Origin: Haloplasmatales bacterium 4B
GTDB taxonomy: Bacteria > Bacillota_I > Bacilli_A > Haloplasmatales > Haloplasmataceae
Assembly (NCBI GenBank): GCA_003586005.1
Contig: NSKI01000012.1
Location: 1 to 61,296 of the forward strand
DNA: 61,296 nt
Direction of reading: 5' to 3'
In this document: piece by piece, positions 54,886 to 61,296 of the stretch
How the letters are laid out: every line of letters starts with the position of its first letter
Numbering within the stretch: position 1 is the stretch's first letter
Notes under the pieces: model-generated
Databases searched by the model: none
What the model saw: only the letters and a program-made list of their open reading frames with translations
What the model was told of the DNA's origin: nothing
Made by a program: the position numbers and the translations under genes

Positions 54886-55834
54886 TGTTGGGTCAGTCAG
54901 TACAAATATTGTGGTAATAGATAGAGATCAAAATGTGATTATAAAAGAATATTATAGAACAATGGGAAATCCCATTAAAGTATTAAAAAATGGACTAAAA
55001 GCTCTAAGAGATAAGATTATGGATGAAATGGTTATAGGCGGAGTTGGAACAACAGGAAGTGGTCGTGATTTAGCTAATTTTATGGTTGGAGCAGATATCG
55101 TCAAAAATGAGATTACTGCTCATGCAGTTGCTTCATCAACTTATGTACCTGATGTAAAAACAATTTTAGAAATAGGTGGACAGGATTCAAAAATTATTAT
55201 TTTAAGAAATCAAATTGTTTCTGACTTTGCGATGAACACTGTTTGCGCAGCGGGTACAGGATCTTTTTTAGATAGACAAGCAGCACGCTTGGGAATTCCA
55301 ATTGAGTTATTTGGTGATTTAGCTTTAAAGTCACAAACAGAGGTAAGAATTGCCGGAAGATGTGCTGTATTTGCTGAATCAGATATGATCCATAAACAAC
55401 AACTAGGTTACAGTCAAGAAGATATTATAAATGGTCTATGCGAAGCCTTAGTTCGTAATTATTTGAATAATATTGGAAAAGGTAAAGATATACTCCCACC
55501 AGTTGTTTTTCAAGGTGGAGTAGCCGCGAACAAAGGAATTAAAAAAGCTTTTGAAAAAGCTTTAAATTGTGAAATATATGTACCAGAACATTTTAACGTT
55601 ATGGGAGCACTAGGTGCAGCGATATTAGCTCAAAAAGAAGTTGAAAATAATAAAACAAAATTTTATGGTTTAAATATAGCTGATATTGAATTTAAAGTTA
55701 AAGGTTTTGAGTGCAGTTATTGTCCAAATGCTTGTGAAGTAATAGGTATTTATAAAGACGATATCTTAGCAGCTCGTTGGGGTGATAAATGTGGTCGTTG
55801 GCAAAATATAGAAATAGAGAGTCCTTTATCCTGA
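54857..55834 (+). CDS. 2-hydroxyacyl-CoA dehydratase activase (BadF/HgdC-type ATPase)
   Basis: 325 residues, ASKHA-fold ATPase. Motifs: YLGIDVGSVSTNIVVIDRD at the start, IGGQDSKIIILRNQIVSDF near 112 and MNTVCAAGTGSFLDRQA with the [4Fe-4S] cysteine near 133, a second bridging-site cysteine in AGRCAVFAESD, and FQGGVAANKGI near 220. A C-terminal tail with four cysteines (ECSYCPNACEVIG... DKCGRW) extends the usual HgdC length. It drives electron transfer to a dehydratase by ATP hydrolysis. No canonical HgdA/HgdB pair is visible, only the two superfamily relatives upstream. Confidence 0.87.
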   Translation: MKETVYLGIDVGSVSTNIVVIDRDQNVIIKEYYRTMGNPIKVLKNGLKALRDKIMDEMVIGGVGTTGSGRDLANFMVGADIVKNEITAHAVASSTYVPDVKTILEIGGQDSKIIILRNQIVSDFAMNTVCAAGTGSFLDRQAARLGIPIELFGDLALKSQTEVRIAGRCAVFAESDMIHKQQLGYSQEDIINGLCEALVRNYLNNIGKGKDILPPVVFQGGVAANKGIKKAFEKALNCEIYVPEHFNVMGALGAAILAQKEVENNKTKFYGLNIADIEFKVKGFECSYCPNACEVIGIYKDDILAARWGDKCGRWQNIEIESPLS

Positions 55835-55922
55835 AAATTTTTAACAATTATTAGCTTAGTATTGAAACTTTAATAAATTTAAATTATAATATTAATGAAA
55901 ATATAATTTTTAGGGGTACATA

Positions 55923-56297
55923 ATGTTGTTTGAGGATAAAATGAATGAGATATTCAAAAATGAGGGATTTATTTTTATTACTTTTTTGATTTTTGTATTA
56001 TCTATAAGTACAGCTATAATTTTTTTTATATTAGATGAATATAATCCAACTAAGTATTTTAATTTAATAATGGTTGCCTTTATTTATATACTGCTTTTCA
56101 GGATAACTGTTCAAAAAGGGATGATAGTTAAAAAAATAATGTGGATAAAAGAAAATTACACGAATAATCCATATTTTGTCTATGAATTCTTAAGGAGCCG
56201 TAAATCTAGATTATATAAATGTAGACAAGATAAATTACACAATTTATATGAAGAAGCACTACAACTTTTTACGATAAGGAATAAAAAGGTTACATGA
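55923..56297 (+). CDS. Small two-TM protein of unknown function
   Basis: 124 residues. Two adjacent hydrophobic segments (about 14-37, GFIFITFLIFVLSISTAIIFFI, and 45-62) are followed by a strongly basic C-terminal region with RSRKSRLYKCRQDK. No family recognised. The ATG is preceded by AGGGG with 7-nt spacing. It lies 88 bp after the activase gene in the same direction and ends before a good terminator. It might be an extra membrane component of that operon, but this is only proximity. Confidence 0.5.
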   Translation: MLFEDKMNEIFKNEGFIFITFLIFVLSISTAIIFFILDEYNPTKYFNLIMVAFIYILLFRITVQKGMIVKKIMWIKENYTNNPYFVYEFLRSRKSRLYKCRQDKLHNLYEEALQLFTIRNKKVT

Positions 56298-56301
56298 TTT
56301 T

Positions 56302-56333
56302 AAGAATTTACTGATGAAGTAAATTCTTTTTTT
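56302..56333 (+). terminator. Intrinsic terminator
   Basis: Eleven-base perfect stem AAGAATTTACT/AGTAAATTCTT with GATGA loop, then T-rich tract. Confidence 0.88.
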
Positions 56334-56396
56334 GTGATATTTTTTAATATTTCAAAGTATATATAATTAAGAATTATTAAAAAATGTGGTGGATAT

Positions 56397-56654
56397 ATGA
56401 AGGCTAACTATCTATATAAAAAAATCGCCGAAGATATATTTGAGATTTGTAAAACCGATGGTATAGTGAAGGTTATGTATATTGAAATTTGTATTAGTGA
56501 AGAAAGGCGTATTAGTGAAAAAAAATTACTAAACATATTATTAGAAGAGATACCAGAACTCGTTGGTCTAGATACACTAATTAAAATTAATAGACAAATA
56601 TTGGATAGTATCCCATTTCTTATTTTAGACGTAGATGGTATTATTAAAGAATAA
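56397..56654 (+). CDS. Small hypothetical protein
   Basis: 85 residues, probably alpha/beta, with IAEDIFEICKTDGIVKVMYIEICISEERRISEKKLL and PELVGLDTLIKINRQ. The order of elements loosely recalls the N-terminal half of the nickel chaperone HypA, but the zinc-binding CxxC pairs are absent and the similarity is too weak to name it. GGTGGA precedes the ATG. Stop is followed by a 331-bp gap before ptsI. Confidence 0.5.
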   Translation: MKANYLYKKIAEDIFEICKTDGIVKVMYIEICISEERRISEKKLLNILLEEIPELVGLDTLIKINRQILDSIPFLILDVDGIIKE

Positions 56655-56985
56655 ATTAAATATTGCAATGTGTCAATATCACACATGAAGTGATTTTATT
56701 ATGCAATCCTTTTGCTTATATTTAAGAGGTACAATTAAAATTGGAAATTTTTTTTGCGCTATTAGATGGGACAGGTAAGGCAAAAAATGCTATAATAAAT
56801 CCTGGAATTAGTATTTTACAATATCAAACTTGATAGTATATAAGGTGAGGCATTCTATTGGATTAGTCCTTAATTAATCATGCTACGAAATTAGTTTTTT
56901 GGCAATAATAAATGCATGTTGAGGATTTGAATCTAGGTAATACAAATAAATAGTACAATAAAATTGCAAGAGAGGAAATTTAATC
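56655..56985. other. 331-bp gap before ptsI
   Basis: No full gene is clear. A 30-codon ORF at 56741-56833 (TTG start, AAGAGGT at 10-nt spacing, LEIFFALLDGTGKAKN...) is possible but unsupported. No ptsH is present, and the ptsI promoter could not be fixed with confidence. Confidence 0.3.
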
Positions 56986-58692
56986 ATGATTAAAGGAATT
57001 ACAGCAAGTCTAGGAATAGCTTTAGCTAAAGTTTACAAACTAGAAGAACTTACAATTGCCGTTGATCAAAAAAAAGTGGATGAGGTAGAAAAAGAAATAA
57101 AACTGTTAAATGAAGCTATCACAAAAACAAAAAAAGACTTAACTAACCTTCGTGATCATACTTTAAAAACAATGGGAAAAGAAAAAGCAGATATATTTGA
57201 TGCTCATTTACTTGTAGCTGATGATCCTGAGTTAATTGGCCAAGTAACGGATATGATTAATAGAGAAAAAGTAAATGTTGAATATGCTTTGAAAACGGTT
57301 AGAGATACGTTTGTAACTACTTTTGAAAATATGGATAATGAATATATGAAAGAACGAGCAACTGACATTTTGGATGTTACAAACAGAATGTTAGCCAAGT
57401 TATTAAATCTTAAAACTAGTGATATTTCATTAATAGATGAAGATGTGATTGTTGTTGCTCATGATTTAACACCGTCTGATACAGCCCAAATGAATAAATT
57501 TGTTAAGGGTTTCATTACAAATACAGGTGGAAGAACTTCACATTCTGCGATTATGGCCCGTAGTTTAGAGATACCTGCAGTTGTGGGGACAAAGACTATA
57601 ACAAATGATGTAAATGACGGAGATTTTGTTGTATTAGATGCTTTAAATGGCGAAGTATTTATTAATCCAACTGAATCAGTAATTAACGAATATGTTGCTA
57701 AAAAAGAACAGTATGAGAAAGATAAAGTTTTATTGAAACAATTAAAAGATGAAGATACTGTAACTAAAGATGGATTACATGTTGAACTTGCAGCTAACAT
57801 TGGAACTCCTCAAGATTTATTAGGAGTTGTAGATAATGGTGCTGAAGGTATTGGTTTATTTAGAACTGAGTTTCTTTACATGGGTCGTGATGATTTCCCT
57901 AGTGAAGAGGAACAATTTAATGCATATAAGACTGTCTTAGAAGGTATGAAGGGTAAACCTGTAGTAGTTAGAACTCTTGATATTGGTGGCGATAAAAAAT
58001 TAAGTTATCTTAAAATGCCTGAGGAGTTAAATCCTTTCCTAGGTTATAGAGCAATCAGATTATGCCTTGATCAAAAAGATATTTTTAAAACTCAGTTACG
58101 TGGGCTTTTACGAGCAAGCATTTATGGGAATTTAAGAATTATGTTTCCGATGATTGCTGTCTTGGCTGAATTTAATGAAGCAAAGGCTTTCTTACTTGAA
58201 GTGAAAAAAGAATTACTAGCAGAAGGATATAAAGTAAGTGATTCAATTGAAATCGGAATGATGGTTGAAATTCCATCAGCAGCTTTACTTGCTGATCAAT
58301 TTGCTAAGGTTGTAGATTTCTTTAGTATAGGGACAAATGATTTAATTCAATATACATTTGCTTCTGATAGAATGAATGAACATGTTTCTTATTTATATCA
58401 ACCATATAATCCATCATTATTGCGATTAATAAAGATGGTAATTGATGCTGCACATCAAGAAAATAAGTGGGTTGGTATGTGTGGTGAGATGGCTGGAGAT
58501 AAAATAGCAGTGCCAATCTTACTTGGTTTAGGTCTTGATGAATTCAGTATGAGTGCAACAAGTATTTTAAATACAAGAAAACTGCTATTAGAATTATCAC
58601 TAAATGAGATGAAATTATTAGCTAGTGAGGCATTAATTAAAAGTACAAATGAAGAAGTAATTGAACTTGTAAATTCTTATATGAGTAAATAG
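56986..58692 (+). CDS. ptsI: Phosphoenolpyruvate-protein phosphotransferase (PTS enzyme I)
   Basis: 568 residues. The phosphorylated histidine is H186 in [13 protein letters not shown]. The PEP-binding barrel has [56 protein letters not shown] and the catalytic cysteine in [11 protein letters not shown]. It transfers phosphate from PEP to HPr at the head of the sugar PTS. HPr is normally encoded just before; here it is not adjacent. RBS GAGAGGAAA. Followed by a terminator. Confidence 0.95.
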   Translation: MIKGITASLGIALAKVYKLEELTIAVDQKKVDEVEKEIKLLNEAITKTKKDLTNLRDHTLKTMGKEKADIFDAHLLVADDPELIGQVTDMINREKVNVEYALKTVRDTFVTTFENMDNEYMKERATDILDVTNRMLAKLLNLKTSDISLIDEDVIVVAHDLTPSDTAQMNKFVKGFITNTGGRTSHSAIMARSLEIPAVVGTKTITNDVNDGDFVVLDALNGEVFINPTESVINEYVAKKEQYEKDKVLLKQLKDEDTVTKDGLHVELAANIGTPQDLLGVVDNGAEGIGLFRTEFLYMGRDDFPSEEEQFNAYKTVLEGMKGKPVVVRTLDIGGDKKLSYLKMPEELNPFLGYRAIRLCLDQKDIFKTQLRGLLRASIYGNLRIMFPMIAVLAEFNEAKAFLLEVKKELLAEGYKVSDSIEIGMMVEIPSAALLADQFAKVVDFFSIGTNDLIQYTFASDRMNEHVSYLYQPYNPSLLRLIKMVIDAAHQENKWVGMCGEMAGDKIAVPILLGLGLDEFSMSATSILNTRKLLLELSLNEMKLLASEALIKSTNEEVIELVNSYMSK

Positions 58693-58694
58693 AT

Positions 58695-58730
58695 AATAAT
58701 AAAAGAGGTTTGATACCTCTTTTTATTATT
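58695..58730 (+). terminator. Terminator of ptsI
   Basis: Stem AATAATAAAAGAGGT with ACCTCTTTTTATTATT, loop TTGAT. Confidence 0.88.
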
Positions 58731-58780
58731 AATTAGTAACAGCTTTCACTTAAAATAATAATAGTGCATAAAATATTAAT

Positions 58781-58828
58781 GATGACCTTAATTTTTAGTA
58801 TCATATACTAAAAATTAAGGTAGTCATC
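58781..58828. repeat. Large inverted repeat before glmS promoter
   Basis: Sixteen perfect pairs (58785-58800 with 58806-58821), extended by GATG/CATC with an AGT bulge. Loop TCATA. It ends just before the glmS -10 box, so it may be an operator or the base of a second terminator. Confidence 0.6.
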
Positions 58829-58840
58829 AGCGGTATTATT

Positions 58841-58849
58841 TGGTATAAT
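58841..58849 (+). promoter_or_regulatory. Extended -10 promoter of glmS
   Basis: TGGTATAAT gives an extended -10 box with no good -35. The large palindrome ends where the -35 would be. Confidence 0.6.
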
Positions 58850-58879
58850 AACAGTTGGCTCTTCTAAAAAATTAAAAAA

Positions 58880-59030
58880 CTAAAGCGCCAGGACTTGTTA
58901 ATAGTTGACGAGGGGAAGGTTTATCGAAAAATTCGGCGGATACCTTCTAGTATTCATCAATGCTAAAAGCTATTTCACAAAACTTATTGGTAACTTTAAG
59001 GACAAAGGAAATGGCATGATGTTAGGGAGC
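58880..59030 (+). ncRNA. glmS ribozyme (glucosamine-6-phosphate riboswitch)
   Basis: Conserved core is readable in order: AAAGCGCCAGGACTTG with the cleavage site between A58884 and G58885, GTTGACGAGG, GGTTTATCGA, TTCGGCGGATACC, then GGACAAAGG and AAATGGCATGATG...GGGAGCC. It lies directly before glmS. Glucosamine 6-phosphate activates self-cleavage and lowers glmS mRNA. Confidence 0.96.
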
Positions 59031-59068
59031 CATACACAGTAATTAAAATTTGGAAGGAGTGTTTTATT

Positions 59069-60865
59069 GTGTGTGGAATTGTAGGTTACATCGGTTATGA
59101 AGATGTTAAAGAGATTCTTTTGGGAGGATTAGAACGGCTTGAATATCGTGGGTACGATTCAAGTGGAATTGGAATCCTAAATGATCAAGGTCAGGTTTCT
59201 GTATTCAAAGATTTAGGTAGGGTGAGTCAGTTAAGAACGATTGTTGATTATGAAGAAAAAGCTTCAATAGGAATTGGCCATACTAGATGGTCAACTCATG
59301 GTGAGCCAAGTAAAAATAATGCTCATCCTCATCAAAGTAAAAATGGCAGATTTACTATTGTTCACAATGGTGTGATTGAAAATGAAGATATATTACGAGA
59401 AAATTACTTCGCATCATTTAAGTTTATTAGTGAAACAGATTCAGAGATAATAGTTGAATTAATCAATTATTTTTATGAATTGTATAATGATGTTGAATTA
59501 GCAATACGTCACTTAATGAATCATTTAAATGGATCTTATGCTTTAGGAATTATTGATAGCCAACAGCCTGATAAATTATATGTAGTGAAAAATAAATCAC
59601 CTTTATTAATTGGATTAGGTGAAGGCTTTAATATGATAGGCTCTGATGCCATGGCGATGATAACTAAAACAAATAAATTTTATGAACTAAATGACCAAGA
59701 ATATGCTATCTTAACTAGAGATAGTATTTCAATATTTGAAATCACTGGGGCAAAAGTTACTCGTGATTACTTTATTACTAATTTAGATAAAGATCAAGTA
59801 AATAAGGGTACTTATCCTCATTATATGTTAAAAGAAATTGATGAACAGGCAGTTGTTATACGACGAATAATAGATAAATATTCTGATAAACGTCATGAAC
59901 GTTTTATTATGGATCAAAATATTATTGATGCGATAAAAGATTCTGATAGAATTTATATAATTGCTGCAGGAACAAGTTATAATGCTGGTTTAGTTGGTAA
60001 GCAATTATTTGAAAAAATCGCAAATAAACCTGTTGATGTATGTGTAGCTAGTGAGTTTGTTTATAATCAACCAGTGTTAAGTCAAAAACCATTATTTATT
60101 TTCATATCTCAGTCAGGTGAGACTGCTGATAGCAGAGCTGTATTAGTTAATGTTAATAAATTAGGTTATCCTTCATTAGCTGTAACAAATGTTGAAAATT
60201 CAACTTTATATCGGGAAGCTACTTATAATTTATTATTACATGCAGGTCCTGAAATTGCTGTAGCATCTACAAAAGCATATACAGCTCAAATTGCGGTATT
60301 AGCAATTTGTGCATATTTAACAGTTGATGTAAAAGAATTTGATTTAATACACGAATTATCACTTGCAGCAAATGTAATTGAATCAATTTGTGATCAGAAA
60401 GAAATTTTAAAAGAATTAGCAAGTTGTTTTTTACGTGATACAAGAAATTGTTTCTATATAGGAAGACATGTTGATTATGCAGTGGCAATGGAAGCGTCAT
60501 TAAAATTAAAAGAAATATCGTATATCCAAACAGAAGGTTTTGCGGCTGGTGAATTAAAGCATGGAACAATTGCTTTAATTGAGAAAGATACACCAGTTAT
60601 TGCGATTATTTCTCAAGAAGAAATAAATTTAAATACCCGTTCAAATGTAAAAGAAGTGAAAACAAGAGGGGCAAATACTCTAGTAATTTCGCTTAAATCA
60701 ATTAGTTCTGAATCCGATGGATTTGTGATTGATGATGTGCATAAATTATTAACACCTTTAGTAACTGTAGTACCAACACAAATATTGGCTTATTATGCTG
60801 CTTTAGAACGAGGATTAGATATTGATAAGCCAAGAAATTTAGCTAAAAGTGTGACTGTAGAATAA
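59069..60865 (+). CDS. glmS: Glutamine-fructose-6-phosphate aminotransferase (isomerizing)
   Basis: 598 residues. The N-terminal nucleophile cysteine (MCGIVGYIG, C2) begins the glutaminase domain with HTRWSTHGEP and NAHPHQS. Two SIS domains follow: AAGTSYNAGLVGK, then SQSGETADSRA, and a C-terminal PRNLAKSVTVE. It makes glucosamine 6-phosphate for cell-wall precursors. The start is GTG with AAGGAGTG upstream. The glmS ribozyme precedes it, so product feedback is expected. Followed by tandem repeats and a strong terminator. Confidence 0.97.
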   Translation: MCGIVGYIGYEDVKEILLGGLERLEYRGYDSSGIGILNDQGQVSVFKDLGRVSQLRTIVDYEEKASIGIGHTRWSTHGEPSKNNAHPHQSKNGRFTIVHNGVIENEDILRENYFASFKFISETDSEIIVELINYFYELYNDVELAIRHLMNHLNGSYALGIIDSQQPDKLYVVKNKSPLLIGLGEGFNMIGSDAMAMITKTNKFYELNDQEYAILTRDSISIFEITGAKVTRDYFITNLDKDQVNKGTYPHYMLKEIDEQAVVIRRIIDKYSDKRHERFIMDQNIIDAIKDSDRIYIIAAGTSYNAGLVGKQLFEKIANKPVDVCVASEFVYNQPVLSQKPLFIFISQSGETADSRAVLVNVNKLGYPSLAVTNVENSTLYREATYNLLLHAGPEIAVASTKAYTAQIAVLAICAYLTVDVKEFDLIHELSLAANVIESICDQKEILKELASCFLRDTRNCFYIGRHVDYAVAMEASLKLKEISYIQTEGFAAGELKHGTIALIEKDTPVIAIISQEEINLNTRSNVKEVKTRGANTLVISLKSISSESDGFVIDDVHKLLTPLVTVVPTQILAYYAALERGLDIDKPRNLAKSVTVE

Positions 60866-60896
60866 TTAGATTTAAAACTTAAATTTGTTGTGTAGT

Positions 60897-60976
60897 TTTG
60901 AAAAAAAGTTTGATCATTTGAAAAAAAGATTAATCGTTTGTAAAAAAGATTGATCATTTGAAAATAAGTTTGATTA
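60897..60976 (+). repeat. Four tandem 20-bp repeats after glmS
   Basis: Units start at 60897, 60917, 60937 and 60957, each TTTG then about AAAAAAAGATTGATCA with small changes. They are contiguous and exactly 20 bp long, without spacers. They lie before the terminator at 60977-61017. The rest of the 431-bp stretch after glmS holds the mini-ORF at 61100, a promoter and an end hairpin. Confidence 0.85.
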
Positions 60977-61017
60977 AAATCGTCTTTTAGAGTATATTAT
61001 ACTTAAGACGATTTTTT
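60977..61017 (+). terminator. Terminator of glmS
   Basis: Eleven-base stem AAAATCGTCTT/AAGACGATTTT with inner AGTATA/TATACT pairing, then T run. Confidence 0.88.
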
Positions 61018-61099
61018 GTTGTATATCTTGATAATTGTATAAATTTGCATTAAAATGTATAAAGAATAATTAAATTTCAAAATTAATGAGGTGATTATT

Positions 61100-61193
61100 T
61101 TGGCAAAAAGAAAATTATGAAAATTTTGATGAAGAAGAAAATGATAATGTTTATGATAAAGAAATAATGAAGGTTCTTTCCAAAGATAGTTGA
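61100..61193 (+). pseudogene. Possible frameshifted mini-gene
   Basis: GAGGTGA lies 5 nt before TTG GCA AAA AGA AAA TTA TGA. One frame over, an acidic open stretch reads ENYENFDEEENDNVYDKEIM then KVLSKDS and ends at TGA 61193. Removing one A from the GCAAAAAG run would give a clean 30-residue protein. It may be a sequencing or true homopolymer indel. No known family. Confidence 0.4.
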
Positions 61194-61218
61194 AATAAAT
61201 AGTTTTTTATGGTATAAT
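61190..61218 (+). promoter_or_regulatory. Promoter at window end
   Basis: TTGAAA (61190-61195), 17-nt spacer, extended -10 TGGTATAAT (61210-61218). Confidence 0.65.
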
Positions 61219-61243
61219 TCTGAATTTGACAGTTAGAAGACAT

Positions 61244-61286
61244 AAAAAGCTTGAAATCCCTTATAAATAGGGACTTTCAAGCTTTT
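61244..61286. terminator. Strong hairpin at window end
   Basis: Twelve-base AAAAGCTTGAAA/TTTCAAGCTTTT stem extended by CCC/GGG. It lies about 20 nt past the predicted start point of the promoter at 61190, so it is either an attenuator, a terminator or the body of a short RNA. Confidence 0.55.
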
Positions 61287-61296
61287 CTTATGTTTG

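Noticed and set aside
56397-56654. HypA nickel chaperone
   Set aside because: Resemblance to the N-terminal half is weak and the zinc-binding cysteines are absent.
60897-60976. CRISPR array
   Set aside because: Repeats are contiguous with no spacers and no cas genes are present.

Overview
The window is strongly AT-rich Bacillota DNA (about 30% GC by eye) with purine-rich ribosome binding sites, many TTG/GTG starts and dense intrinsic terminators. It encodes peptidoglycan enzymes (GlmS, an L,D-transpeptidase, a SpoIID-type lytic enzyme), a YaaH/SleL-like spore glycosidase and two small acid-soluble spore proteins (one alpha/beta-type, one gamma-like). I therefore read it as an anaerobic or fermentative endospore-forming low-GC Firmicute. 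The mix (NfnAB, thiolase plus acetate kinase, methionine gamma-lyase, type II IPP isomerase, split 2-hydroxyacyl-CoA dehydratase activase genes) would suit a Haloplasma/Turicibacter/Erysipelotrichia-like lineage, but that placement is inference. No rRNA, tRNA, prophage, IS element or CRISPR array was seen.

Layout. 1-4.6 kb: phosphoesterase, DJ-1 protein, two small proteins and a glycerate dehydrogenase/glycerate kinase pair. 4.6-8.3 kb (minus): methionine gamma-lyase with a cre-like promoter, then electron-bifurcating NfnA-NfnB. 8.5-14 kb: two unknown proteins, then a heterodimeric multidrug-type ABC exporter behind a leader peptide and tandem terminators. 14-18 kb: thioredoxin-like protein, SurE, and an amino-acid ABC importer controlled by a lysine riboswitch. 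18-28 kb: spore glycosidase, FMN-binding lipoprotein, YitT protein, CBS protein with a HEPN-like motif, thiolase-acetate kinase operon, NrnA, two metallo-hydrolases and an L,D-transpeptidase. 28-39 kb: SulP transporter, threonine aldolase, two tandem MacB-like ABC fusions, RDD, DegV and glycerol kinase. 39-45 kb: a DUF5677-like protein with CvfB, a FabK/nitronate-monooxygenase-like flavoenzyme behind a double TTTGANNNTCAAA operator, IPP isomerase and a DMT transporter. 45-49.6 kb (minus): a frameshifted small gene, a SHOCT-PepSY-SHOCT cluster, GpsA, and CorA with a candidate leader ORF. 49.8-56.7 kb: LysM-SpoIID protein, spore proteins, and three overlapping dehydratase-activase genes. 57-61.3 kb: PTS enzyme I and GlmS with its glmS ribozyme, then 20-bp tandem repeats and a frameshifted mini-ORF.

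The richest layer is cis-regulatory: a lysine riboswitch with a readable terminator/antiterminator, a glmS ribozyme, a leader-peptide attenuator before the ABC exporter, a possible second leader ORF before corA, paired FabT-like boxes, cre-like sites, a compact three-way-junction element and several long palindromes. These are the best places to look for something new.
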